64,000 bases of DNA, from assembly GCF_004342905.1 (NCBI RefSeq), contig NZ_SMAN01000003.1, forward strand, positions 1 to 64,000. Direction: 5' to 3'. Below the pieces are notes generated by a model. It ran no database searches. It was not told where the DNA came from and worked only from the letters and a program-made list of their open reading frames with translations. Shown here in pieces: positions 1 to 8,277 of this stretch (position 1 is the first letter of the stretch; every line of letters starts with the position of its first letter). The translations under genes and the position numbers were made by a program. The stretch comes from Melghiribacillus thermohalophilus (lineage in GTDB: Bacteria; Bacillota; Bacilli; Bacillales; Alkalibacillaceae).

Positions 1-565
1 TATGCGTATTCGCATGGAATGTCAGCAACCAGCCTAGCATTTGAAAGCAATCATACGATAGAGGAAGAATCAAGCACATTTTGTTGCGGAGAACCTCTAA
101 TAAATCATTTGTTACAAATTTTGGGTTTAAATCAATTGACTTTAGTGTATTTACCGCACTATTGAAAATTTCTTCTTGTGAAGCTTCTCGAATAGGTACT
201 TTTCCATAAATTATTTTATAAGTACCTTCTATAGGTTTGGAATAGTCTGACGGGAATGTTTCTTTTGAGAAAACATCTGTCTGAATGTTTCTAAATGGTG
301 AAATATTAATCCGACTTAACTCTTTTTCTTTTTGTATTTCCTTACAAATTTGATAGTGCAAATAACCATTATTGTCCAGTGCTCTATTATTTACGAACAC
401 TTGAAAGTCAATGTCACTACAATTTCTTATTGTCCCACCCTTATACGCGGAGCCTTGAAGTATAATACCAATTAAATCTTTTTCTAGGTGTTTGAAATAA
501 ATATAACTAGTCTTCTTAACAATCTCTTTTGCTTCCGTATTTATTCCATCAAAGTTTAAAAACAA
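1..565 (-). CDS. Nucleotidyltransferase domain protein, truncated by the left window edge
   Basis: The minus-strand frame stays open from about position 565 to the window edge, so the C-terminus is missing. About 188 residues are visible. The motif GSAYKGGT..NCSDIDFQVF near residues 38 to 56 is the classic Gly-Ser plus Asp-x-Asp active site of polymerase-beta-like nucleotidyltransferases (MNT/KNT type), which transfer NMP groups to small molecules or proteins. A TTG start at 565 is preferred because GGGGGAGG lies 8 bases upstream; an in-frame ATG at 583 has no such site. The substrate cannot be told. A diverged copy of its visible end (PLSYD.FQM.GWLL) recurs at 5705..5776, so the gene was once duplicated locally. 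Confidence 0.65.
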   Translation of the reverse strand, partial: MFLNFDGINTEAKEIVKKTSYIYFKHLEKDLIGIILQGSAYKGGTIRNCSDIDFQVFVNNRALDNNGYLHYQICKEIQKEKELSRINISPFRNIQTDVFSKETFPSDYSKPIEGTYKIIYGKVPIREASQEEIFNSAVNTLKSIDLNPKFVTNDLLEVLRNKMCLILPLSYDCFQMLGWLLTFHANTH

Positions 566-635
566 TATTATTACCTCCCCCATCAATTCGGTTTTATACC
601 ATCTATCTTAGTCCGTTTTACAAATTTAATTTAGA

Positions 636-755
636 TTATCTATTTTTTTCCAGTAAAAGCATTATATGTTCTATATACATATCTTTATCATTGTATATCC
701 AGTCAAAAAATTCTTTTACGGTTTTTCTGCCACTTATATACGGACTTACCTTGTC
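636..755 (-). pseudogene. Short C-terminal remnant, possibly homing-endonuclease-like
   Basis: Forty codons read without a stop and end in TAA, but the frame has a stop just before it and no start codon. The text ISGRKTVKEFFDWIYNDKDMY resembles the C-terminal end of LAGLIDADG endonucleases, where an ISG...FLDWIY block is followed by a tyrosine. This is recognition by eye of a short fragment, so it is weak. It overlaps the 3' end of the MFS gene by a few bases. Confidence 0.2.
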
Positions 756-1963
756 TCATGCATATAATGAATCGGTTTATAAAGCTGTCTTATGTATAGA
801 AAACTAACAATTGCAATTGTTAATAAACCAAGAAATATAACGGTCAAATGAAACCCTATCCAATCAAACAATACTCCTGTACATAATAAAGAAACCTGTT
901 GAACAAAGCTTTCCAGCATCCTTTTCAAAGAGAAAAACCTTCCTAGATATTCGTCTGGTATTATTTCCTGGCATACCGTGTTGGATAAGGGCATGAAAAT
1001 ACCAACAACATAACCGAATAGAGCAAAAGAAACCACAGGAAGCCATCTCCATTCTGTTAAGAATAAGGACATTTGAGCAACACCAATGAGGAGACACGAT
1101 ATCAATAATAATGGGACGGAATTTTTACCTTTCGTGAGTCGACTCGCAGTTAAACCAGCAATAAAAACGGATAAACCTTCTGCTCCGTACAACAATCCTT
1201 TCATCAAGGATGAATCTTGCAATTGACTGATATTGATTACCATTAGGTTAAATCCGCCAATAAAAATAAATGGGAATACTGTTAAAATCAGAATCATCTT
1301 AATGATAGGGAGACGATTCATGACCGGTAAAATTTCATAAAATGATCGATTCCGTTTTATATTATGACCTGTTTGTTCTGATGAATGACTACTGGTTATG
1401 GAAGGTTCCTCTATACGTAAAAACAATGTAGACATTAGTAAGAGGAAATAGGCAATAATCGCGATGATAAACAAAGTAGTAACAGAAACATATACTAGCA
1501 AAACACCGGCTAGTACAGCCCCAAATATTCTTGCTAATGTGACAAGGTTAAAGTTTAGTGCATTTGCCTTTACTAAGTGTTCCGGTTGTGTAACGTTTGG
1601 TATGGAAGATTGAACAGCGGGAAAATAAAAGGCTGCTGCTCCTCCAATAAATATACTGTACATAAATACCCACATATAACTTTCTTGCCAAATTGCCATA
1701 AACATGGCACATACCGCAATAATCCGCATGATTGATACTAAAAATATAATAGTTTTTTTGGATGTTTGGTCGACCACTTTTCCAGCAAAAGGACCTATAA
1801 CTATACTGAAGAAAATTCCGGAAACCAAAATTACAGATTGAAGAAAAAATGAATGAACATGTTGCTGCAAATACTCCAGCGTTCCGATCACGCCAAACCA
1901 GATACCAAATTCGGCAACAAATAACCCTCCAAGAAGAATAAGTAAATTTTGATTTTTCCACAC
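746..1963 (-). CDS. MFS transporter (macrolide-efflux/MefA-like group)
   Basis: A 405-residue polytopic protein with about 12 hydrophobic segments in two halves joined by a polar loop near residues 195 to 220 (rich in Ser, Glu, His and Arg). The opening segment (NLLILLGGLFVAEFGIW) and the K(V)VDQTSKK loop after the second helix match the MFS_3 exporter group, which uses the proton gradient to expel hydrophobic drugs. The frame extends upstream to 2053, but a GTG at 1963 has AGGAGAGG seven bases before it and starts right before the first membrane helix, so it is chosen. No regulator gene is adjacent. Substrate unknown. Confidence 0.75.
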   Translation of the reverse strand: MWKNQNLLILLGGLFVAEFGIWFGVIGTLEYLQQHVHSFFLQSVILVSGIFFSIVIGPFAGKVVDQTSKKTIIFLVSIMRIIAVCAMFMAIWQESYMWVFMYSIFIGGAAAFYFPAVQSSIPNVTQPEHLVKANALNFNLVTLARIFGAVLAGVLLVYVSVTTLFIIAIIAYFLLLMSTLFLRIEEPSITSSHSSEQTGHNIKRNRSFYEILPVMNRLPIIKMILILTVFPFIFIGGFNLMVINISQLQDSSLMKGLLYGAEGLSVFIAGLTASRLTKGKNSVPLLLISCLLIGVAQMSLFLTEWRWLPVVSFALFGYVVGIFMPLSNTVCQEIIPDEYLGRFFSLKRMLESFVQQVSLLCTGVLFDWIGFHLTVIFLGLLTIAIVSFLYIRQLYKPIHYMHETR

Positions 1964-2117
1964 CAGGAATCCTCTCCTAACAATTATAGTTTTATTGGAT
2001 AAATGTCTGTTAAGAAAGTAATATCGTAAGAATTCAAGAATGATATAAAGCAAAGCTTGGGATTTCCTTCTTCAAATTCTTCTGTCTCTATAGTTTTTGA
2101 GCTTTCTGTAAAACCTT

Positions 2118-2740
2118 TTAGTTCCTCCTATACCGTTCCACTAATGATTCAACATAACTAATATGAATTGGATCGTTTATGACATCATAATAATTTGAAT
2201 GAATTTGTACTCTATCCTCTTCTAAATAAAGAAAACATTTCCATCATCCGGTCTCTGACCATTAAAAGCGATACCGTCTCTTGATTCTTTCGTTTGCCAT
2301 TCTTTAAACTTTACTTTTTTAACTTTGTAATTATCAAAAACTTCATGTAATTCTTCCAAAAAATCTTCATCCTTCAGAACAACTGATTGTCCTGGTCCTT
2401 GATTAACATAAGCATGAACGGAAATGAGTGGCTGCTTTTCAATATCCAGTGCCTCCGTTAGTGTTATTGCTTTATTAGAAGCCCAATAATTATACATGAA
2501 AATACATGACCCAATAATTACAAAAACTGCAAAAGCTCCATTCCTTCTTTTAGGCGGCAAAAAGCCAGATTCCTGATTTTCTAAAAATCCATAAAATAAA
2601 CGGGTAACTGCTAAACTCATTAACACCAATATAAATAAAATGAAAACTTCAACATAAACATAAATATCCCATAACACGGTCAATCTCATAGAAGAAATCA
2701 AAAGAACCACAAAAAGAAATGCGCTGATGAACAGCTTCAT
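2118..2740 (-). pseudogene. Two-TM membrane protein with a probable frameshift near its C-terminus
   Basis: From ATG 2740 (AAAGGTGG five bases upstream) the frame codes two N-terminal hydrophobic segments (residues 1 to 20 and 28 to 50), a third near 70 to 85, then a soluble tail, and stops at 2222. A different frame then continues directly (KCFLYLEEDRVQIHSNYYD...) and stops at 2118. The second piece reads like the natural end of the domain, since a one-base loss near 2230 joins them without a gap. Either the gene is a recent pseudogene or the assembly has an error here. I do not recognise the family. Confidence 0.45.
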
Positions 2741-2777
2741 AAAAACCACCTTTTGGTCATTTAAAAACCTTTTAATG

Positions 2778-3119
2778 TTAGTCTCTAATTACCTCTATAT
2801 AATCCCCTTTCGCCTGTGCTGGAAAGGATTCTTCAATACCTCCATCAACCCAGACTCTTACCTTTTGTCCCTCTCTATATTGAAAAAAATTAAACTTACG
2901 AACCCAGATCGCATCTATGCCCTCAAGTTCGAGAACATCATCAAGTGAAAGATCTGCAGCCTGCTCATTAGTTATTCCATGAACAACCAATTGTCTCATA
3001 AAGCCTGCTTCAACAATATAACCCTCTATATACGGCTCTCTTTCAGGTGGTTCATTCCAGGTGAAAAATACAAATACAGCCATGATAGCTGCACCGAGTA
3101 ATATCATTAACCGCTTCAT
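2778..3119 (-). CDS. DUF3221-type membrane-anchored protein
   Basis: A 113-residue protein with one N-terminal membrane or signal segment (residues 4 to 20, no lipobox Cys) and a small extracytoplasmic domain beginning EPYIEGYIVEAGF. The phrase with IEGYIV near the start and YREGQKVRVWVDGGIEESFPAQ near the end is typical of DUF3221 proteins, small secreted or anchored beta-rich proteins of Bacillus with no assigned role. It reads in the same direction as the frameshifted membrane gene 38 bases downstream and may be cotranscribed with it. Confidence 0.65.
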   Translation of the reverse strand: MKRLMILLGAAIMAVFVFFTWNEPPEREPYIEGYIVEAGFMRQLVVHGITNEQAADLSLDDVLELEGIDAIWVRKFNFFQYREGQKVRVWVDGGIEESFPAQAKGDYIEVIRD

Positions 3120-3174
3120 CTCTTCACTCCCCCAAACACCCTGTTAGATTAGAACATAAGTAAATACATCTTAT

Positions 3175-3603
3175 TTATGAACATAATGTCCTGCTCAGGA
3201 TTTCTCCAGGTAAGCCATCGATTTCGCATACTTTTTCCGAACGGAATCCTCTATTCATTAGTATTTTTCTGGATGGAATGTTTTTAGGGTCGATGATTGC
3301 TGTTAGCCGTTTATCGCTGTTTTTTTGGCTTTCTGAATTAACAGATCTGCAATCTCGCTCCCAAATCCTTTCCCCCAATACTCAGGAAGCAGCATGTACC
3401 CGAGTTCCGAACATACTGTCCAGGCCGCCTGCTCCCCAGCGAACCGGTTCGTCTGACCAGAATTCCTCATCGTCAGGCAGTTTGTCATCCACTACTTTTC
3501 CATGCTGGTCTACTTGCTCCTTAATTGCTTCATATAATGGTTTTTTATTGATCCAGGGATATAAATTATTTTTATCAAAAAACTGAAACATCGGTTTGCA
3601 CAC
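3175..3603 (-). pseudogene. GNAT acetyltransferase, broken by frameshifts
   Basis: Three overlapping frames on the minus strand together spell one RimJ/RimL-like GNAT N-acetyltransferase. The start is at 3603 (KPLYEAIKEQVDQHGKV), the core with the acetyl-CoA loop (LGYMLLPEYWGKGFGSEIADLLI) is around 3330 to 3410, and the tail (NIPSRKILMNRGFRSEKV) is near 3190 to 3280. No single frame spans it, so at least two frame changes are needed. Intact relatives are about 170 to 185 residues and this spans 143 codons. It lies in a stretch with other decayed genes, so real decay is more likely than sequencing error. Confidence 0.7.
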
Positions 3604-3715
3604 CCTTTTTCAAGTATCTTCAAAAATAACGATTCTAAATAATGATAATATTATGTAAACATAAAATCCATTTTTTGTATAGGTTCTATAGTTGAAAGGA
3701 GATTACGTATAACAT

Positions 3716-3748
3716 GAAAAAGCCTCTTCAGCTGAAGAGACTTTACTA
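3716..3748 (-). terminator. Intrinsic terminator
   Basis: On the minus strand AGTCTCTTC-AGCT-GAAGAGGCT forms a tight hairpin followed by TTTTT. It sits just downstream, on that strand, of the G+C-rich block at 3755..3832, so the two could form a short transcript or an attenuator ahead of the broken GNAT gene. Confidence 0.55.
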
Positions 3749-3754
3749 AAATTT

Positions 3755-3832
3755 ATTTAGCTGTCGGCCGGTAGCCCGCTGCACGAATGGCTAAGCCCTG
3801 ATTAGAGGCTTTCTGCGCTTCCCTAGTTTAAA
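3755..3832 (-). other. G+C-rich block with nested inverted repeats, possible structured RNA
   Basis: In otherwise A+T-rich DNA this block is clearly richer in G+C. On the minus strand AAGCC...GGCTT and TAGCC...GGCTA can form competing stems, and GGCTTAGCC and CGGCCG are self-complementary. It is followed by an intrinsic terminator. It does not match the conserved cores I know for c-di-GMP, TPP, SAM, purine, FMN or fluoride riboswitches. The strand is inferred only from the terminator. Confidence 0.3.
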
Positions 3833-3883
3833 GAGAGGAATCATCAATAAAATATGGTTTTAACACAAATTCTAATTTTAGAC

Positions 3884-4798
3884 TTAATTTCGAACGGAAA
3901 TCACGACATTTCCCTTCTTATGGCCCTGCTCAACATACCTGTGAGCTTCAGCAATTTCCCCTAGAGTGTATGTTTTGTCTATAACAGATTTGAATCTTCC
4001 CGTTTCAATCAGCTCTTTAAGCAACAGTAAATCTTCATTTAACACTTTCGCTACTCCCTGTCCTTTAACGGAAACATAGGATCCATCTGAGGCTAATATT
4101 TTCTTGCATTTAGCTTTTGATATTTTTCCTACTGCATCAAAAATCACATCATATTGTTCTTCCAGTTCTGTAAATTCCTCTGTCCTATAGTCAATGACAT
4201 GAGAGGCTCCCAGGGATTTTACCAGATCAAAATTAACTGCACTGCATACGCCTGTGACTTTTGCTCCAAAGTGTCTGGCAATCTGCACTGCAGATGTCCC
4301 AACCGAACCGGACGCCCCATAAATCAGAACTTTTTGACCCTCTTTCAGATTTGCCTTTCTTAAAAAATGAAGTGCTGTAGTCCCGCCAAATAGAACAGCG
4401 GCTGCTTCCTCATATGACAGGTTGTCAGGCATCTTCTCAACGGTACTGTCCTCAGCTAAGGAGATGTATTCAGCATGGGCGCCAAATTTCATCCCCGTCA
4501 TAGCAAAAACCTTGTCTCCTTTTTTAAATCTGCGGACATCCTTTCCAACTGCTTCTACTTCACCAGCTAATTCCACACCAAGAACAGGTTTTCGTGGTTT
4601 TCTAATCCCTAGAAATAATCTCATAGGAATCCACAATAAAACTGGACTTTCAAATTTTCTGACCCTTACATCCCCTGATGTAACCGTAGTGGCATAAACC
4701 TTAATGAGTATTTCCTTGGGGTTAGGTGATGGTTTTTCAACTTCCATTAATTTTAGAACATTAGGTGACCCATATTTTGTACATACAACTGCTTTCAT
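3884..4798 (-). CDS. Zinc-independent MDR oxidoreductase (quinone-reductase-like)
   Basis: A 304-residue medium-chain dehydrogenase/reductase. It has an N-terminal GroES-like half (VLGVELAGEVEAVGKDVRRFKKGD) and a Rossmann fold with YGASGSVGTSAVQIARHFGA near residues 157 to 176, which binds NAD(P)H. The cysteine and histidine ligands of zinc alcohol dehydrogenases are absent, so it belongs to the NADPH:quinone reductase/zeta-crystallin side of the family. It likely reduces quinones or enones in the cytoplasm; the substrate is not defined. ATG 4798 is preceded by GGGAGTG. It stands alone between decayed regions. Confidence 0.75.
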   Translation of the reverse strand: MKAVVCTKYGSPNVLKLMEVEKPSPNPKEILIKVYATTVTSGDVRVRKFESPVLLWIPMRLFLGIRKPRKPVLGVELAGEVEAVGKDVRRFKKGDKVFAMTGMKFGAHAEYISLAEDSTVEKMPDNLSYEEAAAVLFGGTTALHFLRKANLKEGQKVLIYGASGSVGTSAVQIARHFGAKVTGVCSAVNFDLVKSLGASHVIDYRTEEFTELEEQYDVIFDAVGKISKAKCKKILASDGSYVSVKGQGVAKVLNEDLLLLKELIETGRFKSVIDKTYTLGEIAEAHRYVEQGHKKGNVVISVRN

Positions 4799-5443
4799 TC
4801 ATATACACTCCCAGTAAGTTTTATTATCAACAATTAAAAATAGATTCTTGTTTATACAACGAACCAACGCCCTCTATTAGTCTTCCAATATTAAAAAGTA
4901 TATTTTTTTCGTTATTAAATTTAGCTTATCTCTCAAACAGGTTATAAAGATGTCTTTTAAGGTTTCATATGGGGTGAAAGTTTTGCGTTCATATAATCCA
5001 GTGTGCGGGATTTCATGTGCGGGACGAGTGATGAATGATCAATATTATCTTTATGCAGCTTAACCTCTTTTATTTCACCCGGCTGGGTCTGAAGGAGAGA
5101 AGGCATCCTCTAAACTTTTTGCACTAAAAACTATTGTTGGTAGGTTTTCCCTAAAAATCAATACAATTACCAAAATGAAAAAAGCCTAACGTGTACACTC
5201 CAGCTTTTGAGAAGTCATTAAAAGGGAATTTCCCCTTAGTGATAACGCCCTTTTAAATGATTTCATAATTTTATGAACCAAAAATATGTAATAAAAGGTA
5301 AGTCGGTTATATCAAACAGTGGGTTTTAGTTTCGAATCAACAATGGATTCATGTCTTATAAACATTTTTTGACAAGCTCCATAAAAAATTTAACTTTAAT
5401 GTTTGATTACAAGAATGTTACCTATAGTTTTATATTTAGAAAA
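4799..5443. other. Gene-poor stretch with one short coding-like fragment
   Basis: No intact gene is seen. On the minus strand 4957..5106 reads 49 codons (MPSLLQTQPGEIKEVKLHKD..., ending LSPHMKP) whose amino-acid make-up looks protein-like, but GAGG abuts the ATG and no family is recognised, so it may be the tail of a lost gene. Around 5215 to 5258 an imperfect palindrome (AAAAGGGAATTTCCCC...GCCCTTTTAA) is present. The rest is A+T-rich and without clear signals. Confidence 0.3.
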
Positions 5444-5530
5444 TTAATCAAATGTCACATTACCGTATACCATTGATACTACTAAAAGGAATAGAGATAC
5501 CAGGGTAAAATGAGCAGATGTTTTTGACAA
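5444..5530 (-). CDS. Tiny membrane peptide, copy A
   Basis: Twenty-eight codons from TTG 5530, with AAAGGGTGAT four bases upstream. The peptide is a short polar head (MSKTSAH) followed by one hydrophobic segment (FTLVSLFLLVVSMVYG) and a short tail. It is a paralogue of 8118..8216: the stretch LFLLVVSMVYGNV is identical in both. Conservation at the protein level, with the polar parts free to change, supports real translation. The function is unknown. Confidence 0.4.
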   Translation of the reverse strand: MSKTSAHFTLVSLFLLVVSMVYGNVTFD

Positions 5531-5704
5531 TAGTATCACCCTTTTTTTTTACGTAACCCAATACATTTCCTCTAATATCTACTAGCTACTTCATCTACAT
5601 GTTCCATCCAAGTATGTCCATGTACCTTTTAAAAACGATTATCAAAAAATCAGAAAATATATAACTATTCCCGATATTCGTTATTTTTACCTGAGGAAGA
5701 CAAT

Positions 5705-5776
5705 GAAACGCGCCTGCTTGTTCCTCTATCGTATGATGGTTTCCAAATGCCAGGCTGGTTGCTGGCATTCCAGTGA
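5705..5776 (+). pseudogene. Fragment of a second nucleotidyltransferase copy
   Basis: Twenty-three codons and a stop (ETRLLVPLSYDGFQMPGWLLAFQ) that match the visible end of the nucleotidyltransferase at the left edge (LILPLSYDCFQMLGWLLTFH), on the opposite strand. Upstream, PEEDN can be read in the same frame, but no start codon or catalytic motif is left. It is a relic of an inverted duplication. Confidence 0.5.
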
Positions 5777-5807
5777 ACTCGCATGTAAAAAATATAATCA
5801 GTGATTC

Positions 5808-6179
5808 CTATTTCCTCCAGAATGTCGTACAGTCAGCCTTATCCCTAATATTAAACTCGATAATTTTTCTTAGCAGTGAATAATCAACCGGTTGATCCCA
5901 CGGGAAACGGATCAGCATCTTACTGTGATCATATCCAGCCTTCACGATTTCATCAGAAAAACGGACAATTCCAGCCCGTTCTGGGGCAACAGCCAGGTGT
6001 TTTTTCGATACACTAAAGCCGATGATAAAAGTCCCATGATCGGTAAACATAGGCTGATTCCACTTCAATTCCGGTTTTAAATTTGGAAAATGATCACGTA
6101 CCCAGTTCAATACTTCTTCCGTTCTTGTTCGATGTTCAGGATGATCTATTTCCGCTATATAATCGTTAAAAACGTCCAT
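5808..6179 (-). CDS. fra: Frataxin-like iron chaperone Fra (YdhG family, DUF1801)
   Basis: A 123-residue cytoplasmic protein, the same length as B. subtilis YdhG/Fra and very alike: [28 protein letters not shown] in the middle and FNI.DKADC.TFWRK at the end. In B. subtilis Fra is reported to deliver iron for Fe-S cluster and heme assembly. The frame runs on to 6323, but ATG 6179 with AGGGGGGAA five bases before it gives the family length. The upstream extension passes into a duplicated HEPN fragment, which shows that the region was rearranged. Confidence 0.85.
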   Translation of the reverse strand: MDVFNDYIAEIDHPEHRTRTEEVLNWVRDHFPNLKPELKWNQPMFTDHGTFIIGFSVSKKHLAVAPERAGIVRFSDEIVKAGYDHSKMLIRFPWDQPVDYSLLRKIIEFNIRDKADCTTFWRK

Positions 6180-6300
6180 GTGATTCCCCCCTATAATGCA
6201 TTTGCAGTCATAAATATTTGCGATCCTTTTTATCATTTTACTTTCACTTACAGAAACAGTCCAGACAGAATAACTTGCGATGGCTTTCCTACCTGATGCC

Positions 6301-6423
6301 CTATCGTTTAATTTTCCTTTCATTCAGCCTCTTCCAGAAGAACGCCAGCTCCGGCAAATAGGTATCATTTATATCGTGAATCAGTTCATCGAATAATTTC
6401 TCCTTTGTCCCTCTAATCTTCAT
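6301..6423 (-). pseudogene. C-terminal fragment of a HEPN/substrate-binding gene (copy of 8278..8682)
   Basis: Forty codons (MKIRGTKEKLFDELIHDIND...[15 protein letters not shown]) that repeat the C-terminus of the protein at 8278..8682. Bases 6338..6402 are identical to 8306..8370, so the duplication is recent. The N-terminal two thirds are missing and no ribosome binding site is visible. It ends 122 bases upstream of the fra start. Confidence 0.65.
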
Positions 6424-6448
6424 ACAGGTTATAGGTTTTAAAACTCAG

Positions 6449-7228
6449 TTAAACGAGTAAAAAGAAATGGCCACAATCATATTCATTTAAATGAATAATT
6501 TCTCCATATTTTTTGTGCCAGTTGCCATTTTCCAAATCGTTCCTTAACCGATTCAGACACTCAGAAACCATCTCTTGTTGTCCCTTAGCAAGTGGCGAAG
6601 TTCCTTTCTGAAAGAATTCGTTCAAGTATAATTCTGGATTTTTCCAGCCGGCGAAGAAGAATAAATCAACTAAATCATGAGGCAAAGGAAATGGACTTAT
6701 TTCTGCAGTACGACCAAACTTCTCTTCAGCCAGTCTGACTAAATCTTTGACTGGCGGGTGAATGGTATAGGCATCTTTTAATAAGGGTTCAAAATAATCC
6801 AGGAGCCAGCAATCATGTGGGCACAGTCTTGGATCTAACGTAAAAATCACTGCCTTTCCCTTCTCTTTTAATACGCTGGCCATTTCACTAAAACTGGAGG
6901 ATAAGTTACGAAAATGATGAGAGGCAAGGGTACAAATAATCCCATTTACTGACTGATCTTCCAATGGGATGCTTTCAGCCACTCCCTCTTTCCAGGTCAT
7001 ATTCTTATGTTTCTTCCCTTGTGTTCTCATTACCTGAGAAGGCTCCAGCGCAACCACACGATAACCCATGTCCGCTAACTGATAGCTGTAATTTCCTGTA
7101 CCGGCACCGATATCTAATATGGTTGCTGGAGGATTTATGCCAATTCCATGAACAAGTCTATGAGTAATACGGGAATCTGCATGCCGGGTAGAATTGTAAG
7201 TCCTTCCAATATCATTATAAAGGGTCAA
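6449..7228 (-). CDS. Class I SAM-dependent methyltransferase
   Basis: A 259-residue protein. Motif I is ILDIGAGTGNYSYQLADMGYRVVALEPS (near residues 35 to 65), the acidic end of strand 2 is present, and motif IV/post-I (ICTLASHHFRNLSSSFSEMASVLK) follows near residues 115 to 140. This is the UbiE/type 11 methyltransferase pattern, with SAM as donor and a small unknown acceptor. The frame begins with GTG 7237, but TTG 7228 has GAAGGGAG eight bases ahead and is preferred. It lies alone between decayed stretches. Confidence 0.75.
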   Translation of the reverse strand: MTLYNDIGRTYNSTRHADSRITHRLVHGIGINPPATILDIGAGTGNYSYQLADMGYRVVALEPSQVMRTQGKKHKNMTWKEGVAESIPLEDQSVNGIICTLASHHFRNLSSSFSEMASVLKEKGKAVIFTLDPRLCPHDCWLLDYFEPLLKDAYTIHPPVKDLVRLAEEKFGRTAEISPFPLPHDLVDLFFFAGWKNPELYLNEFFQKGTSPLAKGQQEMVSECLNRLRNDLENGNWHKKYGEIIHLNEYDCGHFFLLV

Positions 7229-7683
7229 TCTTTCCACTCCCTTCTAATAGAGTCTGTGATTGATATTTCTTTTTAAACTTAGGAGGTACAAAATTCTTGT
7301 GCGGATGAAGGAAGATGGCAATTCCCGATGGTTTCAACGGTGGGTACTACGTACAAGGAGGATTTCTGGTTTTTCAAGGATGCCATCCAGTACCCGGGTG
7401 TATCCAACTATCCCACCTCAGGAAGGATAAAGTGGAAATATGTTTTATGTAGCAGATGCTTTCCTGGGAAAGATCATTAAACAAGATTTTCTAATGCCTT
7501 CCCTCCATAAAATTAAGCAGAAAAGTGTTCATTTTTATTTAGCGGAAATTGTCCACTTTAGTTTAGCAGTTACATCTGATGAGCATTCATGTCCAATCAT
7601 CATCTATTGCGTTTGTTTTTACCCATTTATAAGGATTTAACTGCCGAAAATTACTGGATCCCGGGTTTATTCTATTCGATTTA
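7229..7683. other. Gene-poor stretch with relics, including paired IS21-like end repeats
   Basis: Near 7300 to 7430 one plus-strand frame reads protein-like text (DEGRWQFPMVSTVGTTYKED...YPTSGRIK) without a start, perhaps the end of a lost gene of unknown family. At 7527..7543 and 7551..7567 two related 17-base direct repeats occur (GTTCATTTTTATTTAGC and GTCCACTTTAGTTTAGC). Such multiple terminal repeats are found at ends of IS21-family elements, but no istA or istB gene is present. Confidence 0.3.
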
Positions 7684-7944
7684 CTAGTAAATCAAAAACA
7701 TAATAAAGGCCAGTACGGGGAAAAAACCCGCCAACCAACCGATAGACAGTTCATACTTTTTTGGCAAAAATTTTTTATAGAGGAAGGCAAACAACGCGAT
7801 ACTACCCAAAAAAACGAGTGTGTCCACTACCCAGACTTGATTTAAGGTATCTACGAATTTCATTATAAAATGGCTATACCAATACCACATCACTGCCAAA
7901 ACACCATGGATGATAACGGACCAGACATGCGAATGATAGTTCAT
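7684..7944 (-). CDS. Small three-helix membrane protein of unknown function
   Basis: Eighty-six residues with three hydrophobic segments (about 8 to 26, 38 to 56 and 66 to 85) separated by short loops, one with KKFLPKKYE, suggesting positive-inside loops. ATG 7944 is preceded by GAGGGGG. I do not recognise a family. It stands between relics and could be a small accessory membrane protein. Confidence 0.55.
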   Translation of the reverse strand: MNYHSHVWSVIIHGVLAVMWYWYSHFIMKFVDTLNQVWVVDTLVFLGSIALFAFLYKKFLPKKYELSIGWLAGFFPVLAFIMFLIY

Positions 7945-8117
7945 AAAAACCCCCTCTTACATTCAGTCTTTAAACTGAGAGATGCATGTATTTCCATATT
8001 ACATATAAGGGCAATACACAGGTTATACAATCTGCGAGTACTCAGAATCATATAAATTCCTACTCGCGTTGCAAAAATTTCGTTCTAATACTTGATAAAA
8101 AGAATCTTACCCGTATG

Positions 8118-8216
8118 TTAAAAATCAAACACATTACCATATACCATGGATACGACTAACAGGAATAGAAACACCAGGTAAAATTGAAAAGGAATTTTTT
8201 TCAATGTTTTTGACAA
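8118..8216 (-). CDS. Tiny membrane peptide, copy B
   Basis: Thirty-two codons from TTG 8216 with AAAAGGG eight bases upstream: MSKTLKKIPFQF, then one hydrophobic segment, ending VYGNVFDF. An in-frame TTG at 8270 would add 18 residues rich in Lys and Arg. It is a paralogue of 5444..5530 and lies 62 bases downstream of the HEPN gene, so the two may form a transcript. Function unknown. A charged head followed by one membrane helix is a shape shared by type I toxins and small regulatory membrane peptides. Confidence 0.45.
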   Translation of the reverse strand: MSKTLKKIPFQFYLVFLFLLVVSMVYGNVFDF

Positions 8217-8277
8217 TACAATTGCCCTTTTAAATTTTTTACGCAACCCGAGCCATTTCTTTATAAACAAGATTCTT

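Noticed and set aside
529-807. Plus-strand 92-codon ORF
   Set aside because: It is antisense to the nucleotidyltransferase start and MFS end, lacks a ribosome binding site and is low-complexity.
3755-3832. A second c-di-GMP-I riboswitch
   Set aside because: It has a GCGCAGAAAGCC stretch like GACGCAAAGCC but lacks the GGCAAACC strand and the usual receptor helix.
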